From: Amycolatopsis orientalis DSM 40040 = KCTC 9412
Lineage (GTDB): Bacteria > Actinomycetota > Actinomycetes > Mycobacteriales > Pseudonocardiaceae
Reading direction: 5' to 3'
Assembly: GCF_000478275.1 (NCBI RefSeq)
Contig: NZ_ASJB01000053.1
Span: 39,489-103,488 of the forward strand
DNA: 64,000 bases
The position numbers were made by a program, and so were the translations under genes. Position 1 is the first letter of the stretch; each line of letters opens with the position of its first letter. The notes under the pieces are model-generated. The model searched no databases. It had not been told where the DNA came from and saw only the letters and a program-made list of their open reading frames with translations. This document shows positions 15,301-23,615 of the stretch, in pieces.

Positions 15301-16247
15301 CCCGCCTGGTGACCGGGGCCGACGTCGAGCGGGCCGCGGACCGGATCCGGTACTCGGTGCGCCGCACGCCGGTGCTCGGCCCGGTCGGCGAGCTGTGGAT
15401 CAAACCGGAGAACCGGCAGCGGACCGGTTCGTTCAAGGTCCGCGGGGCGCTCAACGCGGTCGCCGGACTGACGAACGCGGGCCAGGTGCTGGCCCAGTCG
15501 TCCGGCAACCACGGCCGCGCGGTGGCCTACGCCGCGGCCCGCCAAGGGGTGAAGGCCACGGTGGTACTGCCGGAAACGGCACCCGCGTTGAAGATCGACG
15601 CGGTCCGCGCGCTCGGCGCCGAAGTCGTCGTCGTGCCACCGGGAGAACGGGAATCCGCGACGGCCGCCCTGCTGGCCCGCACCGGCGCCACCCTGATCAC
15701 GTCGGCGGACTTCGCGGTGATCGCGGGTCACGGCACGGTCGGCGCGGAGATCGTCAGCGACCTGCCGGACGCGGGTACCGTCCTGGTCCCGGTCTGCAAC
15801 GGCGGCCTGCTCGCCGGCGTCGCCGTCGCGGTCAAGGCGTACTCGCCGTCCACGCGGGTCGTCGGCGTGGAACCCGCACTCGCCGCCGACGCGGCCGAAT
15901 CGTTCCGCACCGGCCGCCTGACGCGCTGGCCGGTGTCGCGGACCTACCGGACGATCGCCGACGGCCTGCGCGCGCCCGTGCTCGGCGAACTCGCGTGGGA
16001 GCACGTCAAGTCCCTTGTGGACGACGTGGTCACCGTCGACGAGGAAAGCATCGTCGCCGCGCAGGCGTTCCTGTTCGACCGGTTCGGCGTGGTCGCCGAA
16101 CCGAGCGGTGCGGTGGCGACCGCCGCCCACCTGACCGGGCGCGCCGGGCCGCCGGGGAAGTCGGTCGTCGCCGTCGTCTCCGGCGGGAACGTCGCCGCGC
16201 CACCACTGGGGACGAGAAGAGAGCAGGTGTCCGTTGAACTCGGCTGA
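15297..16247 (+). CDS. PLP-dependent threonine dehydratase / serine racemase-like enzyme
   Basis: This 316-residue protein is a fold-type II PLP enzyme of the threonine/serine dehydratase family. GSFKVRGA supplies the Schiff-base lysine, SSGNHG the substrate loop and CNGGLLAG the phosphate-binding loop. No ACT regulatory domain is present, so it is the short catabolic or racemase-like form. The GTG at 15297 overlaps the NRPS-2 stop (GTGA), implying translational coupling. Its last 14 bases overlap the next gene. Within a Dap-making operon it could racemise or deaminate a hydroxyamino acid or supply a 2-oxo acid. Which of these cannot be decided from sequence, and no equivalent belongs to the known SbnA/SbnB route. 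Confidence 0.85.
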   Translation: MTRLVTGADVERAADRIRYSVRRTPVLGPVGELWIKPENRQRTGSFKVRGALNAVAGLTNAGQVLAQSSGNHGRAVAYAAARQGVKATVVLPETAPALKIDAVRALGAEVVVVPPGERESATAALLARTGATLITSADFAVIAGHGTVGAEIVSDLPDAGTVLVPVCNGGLLAGVAVAVKAYSPSTRVVGVEPALAADAAESFRTGRLTRWPVSRTYRTIADGLRAPVLGELAWEHVKSLVDDVVTVDEESIVAAQAFLFDRFGVVAEPSGAVATAAHLTGRAGPPGKSVVAVVSGGNVAAPPLGTRREQVSVELG

Positions 16248-17229
16248 GATCGGCGGTGTACTCGCGACGATCGGGAACACTCCCCTGGTCGCCCTGGATC
16301 GCGTCGTCCCACTGGCAGGCTCCCGGGTGTTCGCGAAACTGGAGAAGTTCAACCCCGGCGGCAGCGTCAAGGACCGGACGGCGCTGAACATGCTGCACGG
16401 CGAAATCCGCTCCGGCACACTCGTTCCCGGCCGGTCGGTGGTCGTCGAGTCCACTTCGGGCAACCTCGGCGTCGGGCTCGCGCAGATGTGCGCGTATTTC
16501 GGGCTCGACCTGGTGTGCGTGGTCGACACCCGCACGACCGCGCAGACGCTCGCGTTGCTCCGGGCCTACGGCGCCAAGGTGGAGGTCGTCACCGCCCCGG
16601 TGGACGGCGACCTGCTCGGCGCCCGGATCGCCAGGGTGCGCGAGCTTCTCGCGCTGCTGCCGGACGCGTTCTGGCCCGATCAGTACGCGAACCCGCTCAA
16701 TCCGGCGGCGCACGAGCACACGATGCGCGAGATCGCCGACGCTCTCGACGGCCGCGTCGACTACCTGTTCTGCGCGGTCAGCACCGGCGGCACGATGCGC
16801 GGCTGCGCCGACTACATCCGGCGCGAAGGGCTGGACACGAAGCTGGTCGCCGTCGACGCGGCGGGCAGCGCGATCTTCCACGTGCCGACCGAAGAGCGCC
16901 GGATCCCGGGCCACGGTGCCGGACGCCGACCACCGCTGGTCGACCCGTCCGCGGTGACCGAGGTCGTCCACGTGACCGACCTCGAATGCGTGCGCGCCTG
17001 CCGCACGCTCGTCGCGCGCGAGGCCATCCTGGCGGGCGGTTCGTCCGGCGCGACCGTGGCCGCGCTGGCGAAGCTGCGCGACCGCATCCCGCCCGGCTCC
17101 CGGTGCGTCCTCGTCTTCCCCGACGACGGCAACCGCTATCTCGACACCATCTACTCCGACGCCTGGGTCCGCGGTCACTTCGGTGAAGTACCCGAAGTGA
17201 CCACCCGCGTCCTGGCCACCACCTCCTGA
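16234..17229 (+). CDS. SbnA-like 2,3-diaminopropionate biosynthesis protein (PLP synthase)
   Basis: This 331-residue protein belongs to the cysteine-synthase fold. It has KFNPGGSVKDR (PLP lysine), STSGNLGVGLA, STGGTMRG and the C-terminal DDGNRYLDTIYSD characteristic of SbnA. Known SbnA condenses O-phospho-L-serine with L-glutamate to N-(1-amino-1-carboxy-2-ethyl)-glutamate, which SbnB converts to L-Dap. The protein lacks a CBS regulatory domain. TTG at 16234 is chosen because a purine-rich GAGAGCAGG stretch lies just upstream; the preceding gene overlaps by 14 bases. It is separated from the SbnB-like gene by a carbamoyltransferase-like gene, which suggests all three act on the same precursor. 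Confidence 0.9.
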   Translation: MNSAEIGGVLATIGNTPLVALDRVVPLAGSRVFAKLEKFNPGGSVKDRTALNMLHGEIRSGTLVPGRSVVVESTSGNLGVGLAQMCAYFGLDLVCVVDTRTTAQTLALLRAYGAKVEVVTAPVDGDLLGARIARVRELLALLPDAFWPDQYANPLNPAAHEHTMREIADALDGRVDYLFCAVSTGGTMRGCADYIRREGLDTKLVAVDAAGSAIFHVPTEERRIPGHGAGRRPPLVDPSAVTEVVHVTDLECVRACRTLVAREAILAGGSSGATVAALAKLRDRIPPGSRCVLVFPDDGNRYLDTIYSDAWVRGHFGEVPEVTTRVLATTS

Positions 17230-17240
17230 GGAGTTTTTCC

Positions 17241-18167
17241 TTGCGCCACCTCATCTCACTCGACGACCTGACCGATGACGAGCTGCGCGCCATCGTCCGC
17301 CGGGCGGTCCTCCTGGCGGAACGGCCGCGCGCGACCTATTCCACTTTGGACGGTATGGTCGTCGGCATCCACTTCCGCAAGACGTCCACCCGCACGCGCA
17401 CCGCGTTCTCGGCGGGCGCGCTACGGCTGGGCGCCCGGATCATCGCCTACGGCCCGGACGACCTCCAGACCAACACCGGGGAGTCCATAGAGGACACCGG
17501 ACGCGTGCTGTCGTCGATGCTGGACGTCCTGGTGGCGCGCACCGCGGCCGATCCGGCGGAGCTGCGGGCCATCGCGACACAGGACCGGATGGCCGTCGTC
17601 AACGCGATGAGCGCCGACGAGCACCCGACCCAGGCACTGGCCGACCTGACGACGATCGTCCAGCGCTTCGGCCGCGTCGACGGCGTCCGCATGCTGTATC
17701 TCGGCGAGGGCAACAACACCGCGGCGGCACTGGCACTGGCGCTCAGCCGTTTCCCCGGCACCGAACTGCACCTTCGCACCCCGCCGGGTTACGGCGTCGA
17801 CCCCGACGTGCTCGAACGCGCGGGCAAGCACGCCGCCCGCCACGGTTCGTCCCTTGTGGAGCGACACGACGTCCTCGATCTGCCCGCGGACGTCGACATC
17901 GTCTACACCACCCGGTGGCAGACCACCGGAACGTCCAAACCGGACCCGGACTGGCGCACGGTCTTCGCGCCGTTCCAGGTGACGACGGAGCTGTGGCGGA
18001 CCAGCCCGAACGCGCTCTTCCTGCACGACCTGCCCGCGCACCGGGGCGAGGAGGTCACGGCCGACGTGCTCGACGGGCCGCGCTCCATCGCCTTCGCCCA
18101 GGCGGAGAACAAGCTCTACAGCGCGATGGCCGCGCTCGAGTGGTGCTGCGGGGAGGAGCGGGCATGA
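17241..18167 (+). CDS. Ornithine-carbamoyltransferase-like enzyme with altered acceptor site
   Basis: This 308-residue protein is in the aspartate/ornithine carbamoyltransferase family. Carbamoyl-phosphate motifs are intact: STRTR (in KTSTRTRTAF) and HPTQALAD. Acceptor-side motifs deviate. The usual HCLP reads HDLP, and the usual SMG loop reads RWQTTGTSKPD. True ornithine enzymes conserve both, so the acceptor is probably not ornithine. Lying between SbnA-like and SbnB-like genes, it plausibly carbamoylates the beta-amine of Dap (free or carrier-bound), giving ureidoalanine (albizziin). Viomycin and capreomycin pathways use a related enzyme (VioL/CmnL) for a beta-ureido group. TTG at 17241 has GAGGAG eight bases upstream. 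The stop overlaps the next start (ATGA). Confidence 0.88.
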   Translation: MRHLISLDDLTDDELRAIVRRAVLLAERPRATYSTLDGMVVGIHFRKTSTRTRTAFSAGALRLGARIIAYGPDDLQTNTGESIEDTGRVLSSMLDVLVARTAADPAELRAIATQDRMAVVNAMSADEHPTQALADLTTIVQRFGRVDGVRMLYLGEGNNTAAALALALSRFPGTELHLRTPPGYGVDPDVLERAGKHAARHGSSLVERHDVLDLPADVDIVYTTRWQTTGTSKPDPDWRTVFAPFQVTTELWRTSPNALFLHDLPAHRGEEVTADVLDGPRSIAFAQAENKLYSAMAALEWCCGEERA

Positions 18168-19204
18168 GCTGGTTCGACGTGGCCGACAGCGGCCTGTCCG
18201 GCGCGGGCGAGGTGACGCTGCTGTCCCGTGACGACGTCCGCAAGTCCCTGACGAGCCTCGACCCGGTCGGCATCGTCCGCGAAACACTGGCCGACCACGA
18301 CCACGGCCTCGGCCTGTTGCCCGCCGAGGCGTACCTGCGCTGGGAGAACTCGCGAGGCGCCTACACCCGGTCGATCGGGATGCCGGGCGCGGTGCGGTCG
18401 GCGTACGGGATGAAGATCATCAACGCCAGCGTGTCCAATCCGGCCCGCGGGCTGGAACGCGCCGGCGGGATCGGCCTGTGCTTCGACGCGGAGACCGCCC
18501 GGATCACCACGATCATGGAGGCCGGTCTCCTGAGCGCGGTCCGGACGGCCGCGGTGAGCGCGGCCGGAGTCGACGTGCTCGGGTACAGCGGGGCTGCCTC
18601 GCTGGCCGTCGTGGGTTGCGGTGCGCAGGGCCGGATGCACGCGGCACTGCTCACCGAACGGCTGCCGTCACTGCGGAACGTGACGCTGTACGACCGGTCG
18701 CCGGAGGCCGCGCGGGCACTGGCGGCCGCACTCCCCGGGGTGTCCGTGCGGATCTGCCCGACCGCGCGGGAGGCGGTGTCCTCGGCCGGGATCGCGGTGT
18801 TCACGACCACGATGGACGAGGGTTACGCCGAACCGGACTGGGCCACGCCGGGCGCGTTGCTGATCAACGTCTCCCTCGGCGACCTGACGGACGCGGCGTT
18901 CCGCGACGCGGCGGCGGTGTACGTCGACGACGTGGACCTGGTGGCCGACAACCCCCGCCGCCCGCTGGGCAGGCTGATGGCAGAGGGTGTTTTCGGGCGC
19001 CCCGGTTCCGAGGGGCCCGCCCGCCCCCTCGACGGCACCTTGGGCGGCGTCCTGACGGGCAGGCACCGCATGCCCGGTGTCGCATCGCCGTATGTGGTGC
19101 TGAACCCGTTCGGCATGGGAGTCCTGGACGTCGCGCTGTACGCGGCTGTTTCCGCCAGGGCGCGGGAGGAGGGCCTCGGTACCGTCGTTCACCTCGGCTC
19201 CTGA
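18164..19204 (+). CDS. SbnB-like dehydrogenase (ornithine cyclodeaminase family), Dap biosynthesis
   Basis: This 346-residue protein is of the ornithine cyclodeaminase/mu-crystallin family. An N-terminal substrate domain contains YGMKIINAS; an NAD-binding Rossmann fold contains VVGCGAQGRMH near residue 148; NVSLGDLTDAAF and VDDVDLVADNPR follow. Known SbnB oxidatively cleaves the SbnA product to L-2,3-diaminopropionate plus 2-oxoglutarate. The pairing with the SbnA-like gene makes this role much more likely than ornithine cyclodeaminase. Start ATG 18164 overlaps the carbamoyltransferase stop. It is the last gene of the operon; palindromes begin just after its stop. Confidence 0.9.
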   Translation: MSWFDVADSGLSGAGEVTLLSRDDVRKSLTSLDPVGIVRETLADHDHGLGLLPAEAYLRWENSRGAYTRSIGMPGAVRSAYGMKIINASVSNPARGLERAGGIGLCFDAETARITTIMEAGLLSAVRTAAVSAAGVDVLGYSGAASLAVVGCGAQGRMHAALLTERLPSLRNVTLYDRSPEAARALAAALPGVSVRICPTAREAVSSAGIAVFTTTMDEGYAEPDWATPGALLINVSLGDLTDAAFRDAAAVYVDDVDLVADNPRRPLGRLMAEGVFGRPGSEGPARPLDGTLGGVLTGRHRMPGVASPYVVLNPFGMGVLDVALYAAVSARAREEGLGTVVHLGS

Positions 19205-19269
19205 CTCGTGAGTGGTAATGACGGTTCTATTGAGAGGTAAGCCAAACATGGCGCGATCGGCTCGCAGCT

Positions 19270-19316
19270 GTGAAGGCCCCCTTGCTTACCCTCAAGGTAG
19301 CGAAGGCCTCCTTCAC
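19270..19316. repeat. Intergenic palindrome (47 nt) with GTGAAGG arms
   Basis: GTGAAGG at the left is matched by CCTTCAC at the right, with GCTTACC/GGTAGC pairing near the centre. It is imperfect but long. A lone half-arm TCGTGAGTGGTAA at 19207-19219, identical to the arm of the palindrome at 47227, lies just upstream. The region 19205-19687 contains no gene I can support. Confidence 0.65.
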
Positions 19317-19435
19317 TACCTTGGCGATCGACAAGGGGCCCCAAGTGGGGCAGGGCGCGTCCCATGTCTGTCCACAAGGGATAGTTACCAACGGCTTGGT
19401 GTCCGATCGATGCCTAGAAGTACGGTTCTGAAGGA

Positions 19436-19483
19436 GGTCGTGAGTGATAAAGAGCGTTAGAACGCTACTTATCACTCACGACC
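19436..19483. repeat. Intergenic palindrome (48 nt), core AGCGTTAGAACGCT
   Basis: Arms GGTCGTGAGTGATAA and TTATCACTCACGACC are perfectly complementary over 15 bp. The core AGCGTTAGAACGCT is a second inverted repeat. No T run follows. It shares arm and core style with the palindrome at 47227-47270. Confidence 0.88.
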
Positions 19484-19602
19484 CCATCTCAAAACCGCGC
19501 AAACTACTCAAGTTGGACACCTGGGGTCGAGGCTGGCTTCTGTCAGCCAGTCCGGATCCGCTCCGGGGCACGCCATATTTGCCTTACCGCCACTCGCGGT
19601 CA

Positions 19603-19657
19603 CGTCGCGAAGGCCTCCCTTGAGACGGTCAACGTCGCAAAGGAGGCCTTCGCGACG
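19603..19657. repeat. Intergenic palindrome (55 nt), core GACGGTCAACGTC
   Basis: Arms CGTCGCGAAGGCCTCC and GGAGGCCTTCGCGACG are perfect over 16 bp. The core is GACGGTCAACGTC. It ends 30 bases before the stop of the minus-strand hydrolase, so it sits between the converging ends of the NRPS operon and that gene and could help transcripts fold or terminate. Confidence 0.88.
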
Positions 19658-19687
19658 CCTCCCACCCGAGACGGCCCCGCACACCAC

Positions 19688-20542
19688 TCACGAGAGCGCG
19701 AGAAAGGGCACCAGCAGGTCCAGCAGTTCTCGGGGCCGGTCGAGCGGGATGATGTGGCCGCAGTCCGGGATGAGGTGTCCGGTGAGGTCACTCGCCACGG
19801 GGCGCAGCTGTCGTTCCAGGGTCGCGCCGACCGGATGCGCGCCGATCGCCAGGGTGGGCATGACGAGTCCGCCGCGCGCCACGGCGTCGTCGAGCTGGCG
19901 TGCGCTGGTGGGCAGGGCGCGGTAGTAGGAAAAGGCGCAGCGCAGCGCCTCGGATCCGGTGTAGGCGTCGACGAACGCGTCGCGGACCTCCGGTGACACA
20001 CCGCGCCCATGGGTGCCCGCGTGCAGGAACCAGTCGATGCACCGCGCCTCGTGGCCGGTCAGGACCGTTTCGGCGAGACCGGGCACGGCGTGGAATCCGA
20101 ACCACCAGGGCGGACCGGCGGCGAGGAAGTCCTCGGCGCCGGGCAGCGACCCCAGCAGTGATTCCATGACGACGAGCCGCCGCACCCGGTCCGGTCGCCG
20201 TAGCGCAAGCAGGGTGGCGGCCGGGACACCGGCGTCGATGGCGACCACGGCCGCGGTGGGTTCGCCCAGTGCGTCGAGGATTCCTTCGAGGTCGGCGGCC
20301 AGGGTGCCCGCGTCGTAGCCGTCGACGGCACGGGTGCTGGCGCCGAATCCGCGCAGGTCCGGGGCGATCACCCGGTGACGCGTGGCCAGCGGGCCGAGGA
20401 CCTCGCGCCAGAGCTGCCAGGTGTGCGGGAAACCGTGCAGCAGCACGACCGGCGGCCCCGTACCGGCCGTCGCCACGGAGGCCTCGATGCCGTTGGTCGC
20501 GATCTGCGTCAGCGTGACGGGGGAAGTGGCTGTGCCGGACAA
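19688..20542 (-). CDS. Alpha/beta hydrolase (epoxide hydrolase / haloalkane dehalogenase-like)
   Basis: This 284-residue cytoplasmic hydrolase has the oxyanion motif HGFPHTW, the DLRGFG segment, a nucleophile elbow VVAIDAGVP and a C-terminal CGHIIP histidine. An Asp at the elbow is typical of the epoxide hydrolase and dehalogenase branch, although the usual GHDWG reads AIDAG. Substrate unknown. I chose TTG 20542 because GGAGG lies five bases upstream. The in-frame ATG at 20575 falls inside a strong operator-like palindrome (20567-20591). It is transcribed divergently from an HxlR regulator that probably controls it. Confidence 0.82.
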   Translation of the reverse strand: MSGTATSPVTLTQIATNGIEASVATAGTGPPVVLLHGFPHTWQLWREVLGPLATRHRVIAPDLRGFGASTRAVDGYDAGTLAADLEGILDALGEPTAAVVAIDAGVPAATLLALRRPDRVRRLVVMESLLGSLPGAEDFLAAGPPWWFGFHAVPGLAETVLTGHEARCIDWFLHAGTHGRGVSPEVRDAFVDAYTGSEALRCAFSYYRALPTSARQLDDAVARGGLVMPTLAIGAHPVGATLERQLRPVASDLTGHLIPDCGHIIPLDRPRELLDLLVPFLALS

Positions 20543-20566
20543 GAAGTCCTCCAGGTGGTCACCTTT

Positions 20567-20591
20567 GGTTACCATGAAACGGTAAGTAACC
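20567..20591. promoter_or_regulatory. Putative HxlR operator between divergent genes
   Basis: GGTTAC at the left end is matched by GTAACC at the right, with a nested TTACC/GGTAA pair. It lies between the hydrolase start and the HxlR start at 20641, where an autoregulator would bind. Binding is inferred, not shown. Confidence 0.6.
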
Positions 20592-20640
20592 CCGACGGTG
20601 CTGCCAAGACGGCACCTTGCCGACAGGTGGTGAGGTCCAG

Positions 20641-21054
20641 GTGACCACCCGGACGGAGCGTGCGGCCGGCGCCGCGCGTGGTGATCTGTTCTCGCCGGAG
20701 TGCCCGACCCGGCGGCTGCTGGACCGCATCGGCACGAAATGGACGTCGATGGCCATCAAGGTGCTCGCCGACGCCGCCCCGCAGGAAGTGCGGTTCGCCG
20801 AGTTGCGGCGGCGGATGCCCGGTGTCTCACAGAAAATGCTGTCGGTGACCCTGCACAGCCTCGTCCGCGACGGCCTGGTCACCCGCAGAGTGGAGCCGAC
20901 AGTGCCACCGCGGGTGCACTACCGGCTCACCGAACTGGGCTTGTCGCTGGAGATCCCGCTCGCGGCGGTCCGGGCGTGGGCGGAGCGGCACATGGCCGAG
21001 ATCGACCGGCTCAACGCGATCAACGACGCCCGGCCGGACGCGGACGGCGAGTGA
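20641..21054 (+). CDS. HxlR-family winged-helix transcriptional regulator
   Basis: This 137-residue protein has the HxlR pattern: CPTRRLLDRIGTKWTSMAI at the N-terminus, then FAELRRRMPGVSQKMLSVTLHSL as the recognition region and a YRLTELG wing. HxlR proteins are dimeric DNA-binding regulators, commonly of redox or detoxification genes next to them. Start GTG 20641 is preceded by GGTGAGG; a TTG 24 bases upstream is also in frame. It is divergent from the hydrolase across a palindromic operator candidate. Confidence 0.88.
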   Translation: MTTRTERAAGAARGDLFSPECPTRRLLDRIGTKWTSMAIKVLADAAPQEVRFAELRRRMPGVSQKMLSVTLHSLVRDGLVTRRVEPTVPPRVHYRLTELGLSLEIPLAAVRAWAERHMAEIDRLNAINDARPDADGE

Positions 21055-21094
21055 CGCGGACCGTGGGACCACGGCCCGCGCCGGGACGGCGTTC

Positions 21095-22834
21095 TCAGGG
21101 TCGCGGGATGTTGCGGAGATTGGCCCGGGCGAGGTCGATCATCCGGCCCACCCCGCCTTCGAGCACCACTTTGCTCGCGGCCAAGGCGAATCCGCCGAGC
21201 TGACCGGCGGTGATGTGCGGCGGGACGGACAACGCGTTCGGATCCGTCACGACATCCACCAGCGCGGGACCGTCGTGACTCAGGGCCTCCTTGAGCGCCG
21301 CACGCAGCCGGGTCGGATCGGTCACCCGCTCGGCGCGCAGTCCCGCGCCACTGGCGATGGCGGCGAAATCGACCGGCCGGTGATCGGTCTGGTAGTCGGG
21401 CAGGCCGTCCACCAGCATTTCCAGTTTCACCATGCCGAGCGAGGAGTTGTTGAACGTCACGATCTTGACCGGAAGGTCGTGCAACGCCACGGTGAGCAAC
21501 TCGCCGAGCAGCATGCCCAGTCCCCCGTCGCCGGACATCGACACGACCTGCCGTCCCGGGTAGGCGAACTGCGCGCCGATGGCGTGCGGCAGGGCGTTGG
21601 CCATGGTGCCGTGCAGGAACGACCCGATGACCCGGCGGCGCCCGTTCGGTGTGAGGTACCGGGCCGCCCAGACGTTGCACATGCCGGTGTCGACGGTGAA
21701 GATCGCGTCGTCCGCGGCGAGTTCGTCGAGGAGGTCCGCGGCGAACTCCGGATGGATGGGCACATGCCGTTCGACGTCGCGGGTGTAGGCGTCGACGACC
21801 CGTTCCAGCGTTTTGCAGTGATCACGCAGCATGCGGTCCAGGAACGTGCGGTCGGTCTTGCGGCGCACCAGCGGCAGGACGGCCCGCAGGGTCTCCCGCA
21901 CGTCGCCGTGTACCGCCAGTTCCAGCGGGGTGCGCCTGCCCAGCCGGGTCGCGTCGTGGTCGATCTGCACGGTCCGCGCCTGGGGAAGGAAGGAGTCGTA
22001 AGGGAAATCGGTGCCGAGAAGCACCAGGAGATCCGCGTCGTGCATGGCCCGGTAGCAGGCGCCGTAGCCGAGCAGGCCGCTCATTCCGACGTCGTAGGGA
22101 TTGTCGTACTGGATCCACTCCTTGCCGCGCAGGCTGTGGCCGACCGGAGCCTGCACGGCCCCGGCCAGCTCCATCACCTCGGCGTGCGCGCCGCGCACCC
22201 CGGCACCGGCGAACAAGGTGACGGTCCCGGCTTCGTTGATCAACTCGGCGAGCCGGGCCACCTGCGGCTCCGGCGGCACGACCGTCCCGTGCTCGGTGAC
22301 CGGCGCCCCGTTCCCGGTCGGCGAAACGGCGTCGAGCTGTGCGACGTCGCCAGGCAGCACCAGCACCGACACCTCACCGCGGGACAGCGCGTGCTGCATG
22401 GCGATCCGCAGCACCCTCGGCATCTGGGCGGGTCCGCTGATCTGCTCGCAATAGCCACTGCAGTCGACGAACAGCCGTTCAGGATGGGTCTCCTGGAAGA
22501 ACCCGGTCCCGATCTGACCGGACGGGATATGCGAGGCGAGCGCGAGAACCGGAGCCCCGGTGCGGTGCGCGTCGTAAAGTCCTTGCACCAGATGGGTGTT
22601 GCCGGGACCGCAGCTGCCGGCGCACACCGCGAGCCGTCCGGTCAGCTGGGCCTCGGCGGCCGCCGCGAACGCGCCCGCCTCCTCGTTACGGACGTGCACC
22701 CAGTCGATGCCCGGGGTGCGGCGGATGGCGTCGACGACGGGGTTGAGGCTGTCTCCGACCACGCCGTAGATCCGTTCCACCCCGGCCTGGACCAGGACTT
22801 GGACGAACTGCTCGGCGACGTTGGGCTTGGCCAT
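21095..22834 (-). CDS. Thiamine-diphosphate-dependent pyruvate oxidase/dehydrogenase (PoxB-like)
   Basis: This 579-residue enzyme has the three-domain ThDP fold. The N-terminal PYR domain has the catalytic glutamate (VRNEEAGAFAA) and CGPGNTH; the C-terminal domain has the cofactor motif GDGGLGMLLGE ending in NNSS. The sequence around KEWIQYDNPYDVGMSGLLG and the length fit pyruvate:quinone oxidoreductase or pyruvate oxidase, which turn pyruvate into acetate plus CO2, rather than acetolactate synthase. ATG 22834 has AAGGGG upstream; an in-frame start 33 bases earlier is less likely. It is 70 bases from the isochorismatase gene on the same strand. Confidence 0.88.
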   Translation of the reverse strand: MAKPNVAEQFVQVLVQAGVERIYGVVGDSLNPVVDAIRRTPGIDWVHVRNEEAGAFAAAAEAQLTGRLAVCAGSCGPGNTHLVQGLYDAHRTGAPVLALASHIPSGQIGTGFFQETHPERLFVDCSGYCEQISGPAQMPRVLRIAMQHALSRGEVSVLVLPGDVAQLDAVSPTGNGAPVTEHGTVVPPEPQVARLAELINEAGTVTLFAGAGVRGAHAEVMELAGAVQAPVGHSLRGKEWIQYDNPYDVGMSGLLGYGACYRAMHDADLLVLLGTDFPYDSFLPQARTVQIDHDATRLGRRTPLELAVHGDVRETLRAVLPLVRRKTDRTFLDRMLRDHCKTLERVVDAYTRDVERHVPIHPEFAADLLDELAADDAIFTVDTGMCNVWAARYLTPNGRRRVIGSFLHGTMANALPHAIGAQFAYPGRQVVSMSGDGGLGMLLGELLTVALHDLPVKIVTFNNSSLGMVKLEMLVDGLPDYQTDHRPVDFAAIASGAGLRAERVTDPTRLRAALKEALSHDGPALVDVVTDPNALSVPPHITAGQLGGFALAASKVVLEGGVGRMIDLARANLRNIPRP

Positions 22835-22904
22835 CACGACCCCTTCGGTACTCCGGCGGCGGGACACCGTTCATGATCCACGTGCGGGCGCCGCCTCGCA
22901 GGTC

Positions 22905-23495
22905 CTAGCCGAGCTCGGCCGTGGAGCCGACGACGACGGCGTAGAGATCTCCGATCGTGGCGAGGGCCGCGCGGTGCTGTTCCGCGGCGGTCACCGCGCC
23001 CGCGACGGACGGGAGCGAACGCGTGGCGCAGGCGGCCGCCACCACGGTCGGGGTGTTCCCGCGCAGGAAAGCGCCTTCCGCGGTGAACGTGACGCACATA
23101 TGGGTCATGAACCCGGCCACGACGACATCCTGATGCCCGGCGGCGTCGACCAGTTCCCCCAACGGTGTCCCCACGAACGAGTTCGGCGCGGTCTTCACCA
23201 CGACCTGTTCACCCGGAGCGGGAGCGACGCGCTCGTGGATCAGGCCGATGTCCTGCTTGAGGTCGTACGGGCTGCCCTCGCCGCCGTCGTGCATGACGTG
23301 GATGACCGTCGCGCCCTCCGCACGGGCACGCGCCAGCAGCGTGGCGGCCTCGTCGAGCGCCGCTTCCCAGCCGTCGAGTTCCATCACGCCGCGCGTGTAG
23401 GTGTTCTGGTAGTCGACGAGGATCACCGTCGCGTCCGAGAGCGTCGCGGGGGTCGTCGGCAGGGTGCTGATTTCGCGGAGAGTGGTGCTGGTCAT
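22905..23495 (-). CDS. Isochorismatase-family cysteine hydrolase
   Basis: This 196-residue protein has the catalytic triad positions of the family: Asp in LVDYQNTY, Lys in VVVKTAPNSF and Cys in FMTHMCVTFTAEGA. Such enzymes hydrolyse amide or enol-ether bonds (nicotinamidase, N-carbamoyl hydrolases, isochorismatase); the substrate cannot be called. ATG 23495 has GAAGGAAA upstream; an upstream in-frame start would run into the operator palindrome. It is divergent from a GATase1/AraC regulator, a common pairing in which the regulator controls the hydrolase. Confidence 0.85.
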   Translation of the reverse strand: MTSTTLREISTLPTTPATLSDATVILVDYQNTYTRGVMELDGWEAALDEAATLLARARAEGATVIHVMHDGGEGSPYDLKQDIGLIHERVAPAPGEQVVVKTAPNSFVGTPLGELVDAAGHQDVVVAGFMTHMCVTFTAEGAFLRGNTPTVVAAACATRSLPSVAGAVTAAEQHRAALATIGDLYAVVVGSTAELG

Positions 23496-23536
23496 CGGGT
23501 TTCCTTCGCTTTCCGTCGGTACGGTTACCATCGTGG

Positions 23537-23574
23537 CTGACCCGATCCGATATCGAGATACGGATTCGGGTCAG
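23537..23574. promoter_or_regulatory. Operator-like palindrome in divergent promoter
   Basis: CTGACCCGA is matched by TCGGGTCAG, with an inner ATCCG/CGGAT pair: a 38-base, nearly symmetrical site in the 120-base gap between the isochorismatase start (23495) and the AraC-type regulator start (23616). It is the obvious candidate operator for that regulator. Confidence 0.65.
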
Positions 23575-23615
23575 GCATGGTCGAGATCGGCCGACATCCG
23601 AGGGAAGAGGGATCG

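Noticed and set aside
17241..18167. Primary arginine-biosynthesis ornithine carbamoyltransferase (argF)
   Set aside because: HDLP and the changed SMG loop, plus location inside the NRPS operon, argue against ornithine as acceptor.
19436..19657. Palindromes as a CRISPR array
   Set aside because: Units are not regularly spaced, arms differ between copies and no cas gene is near.
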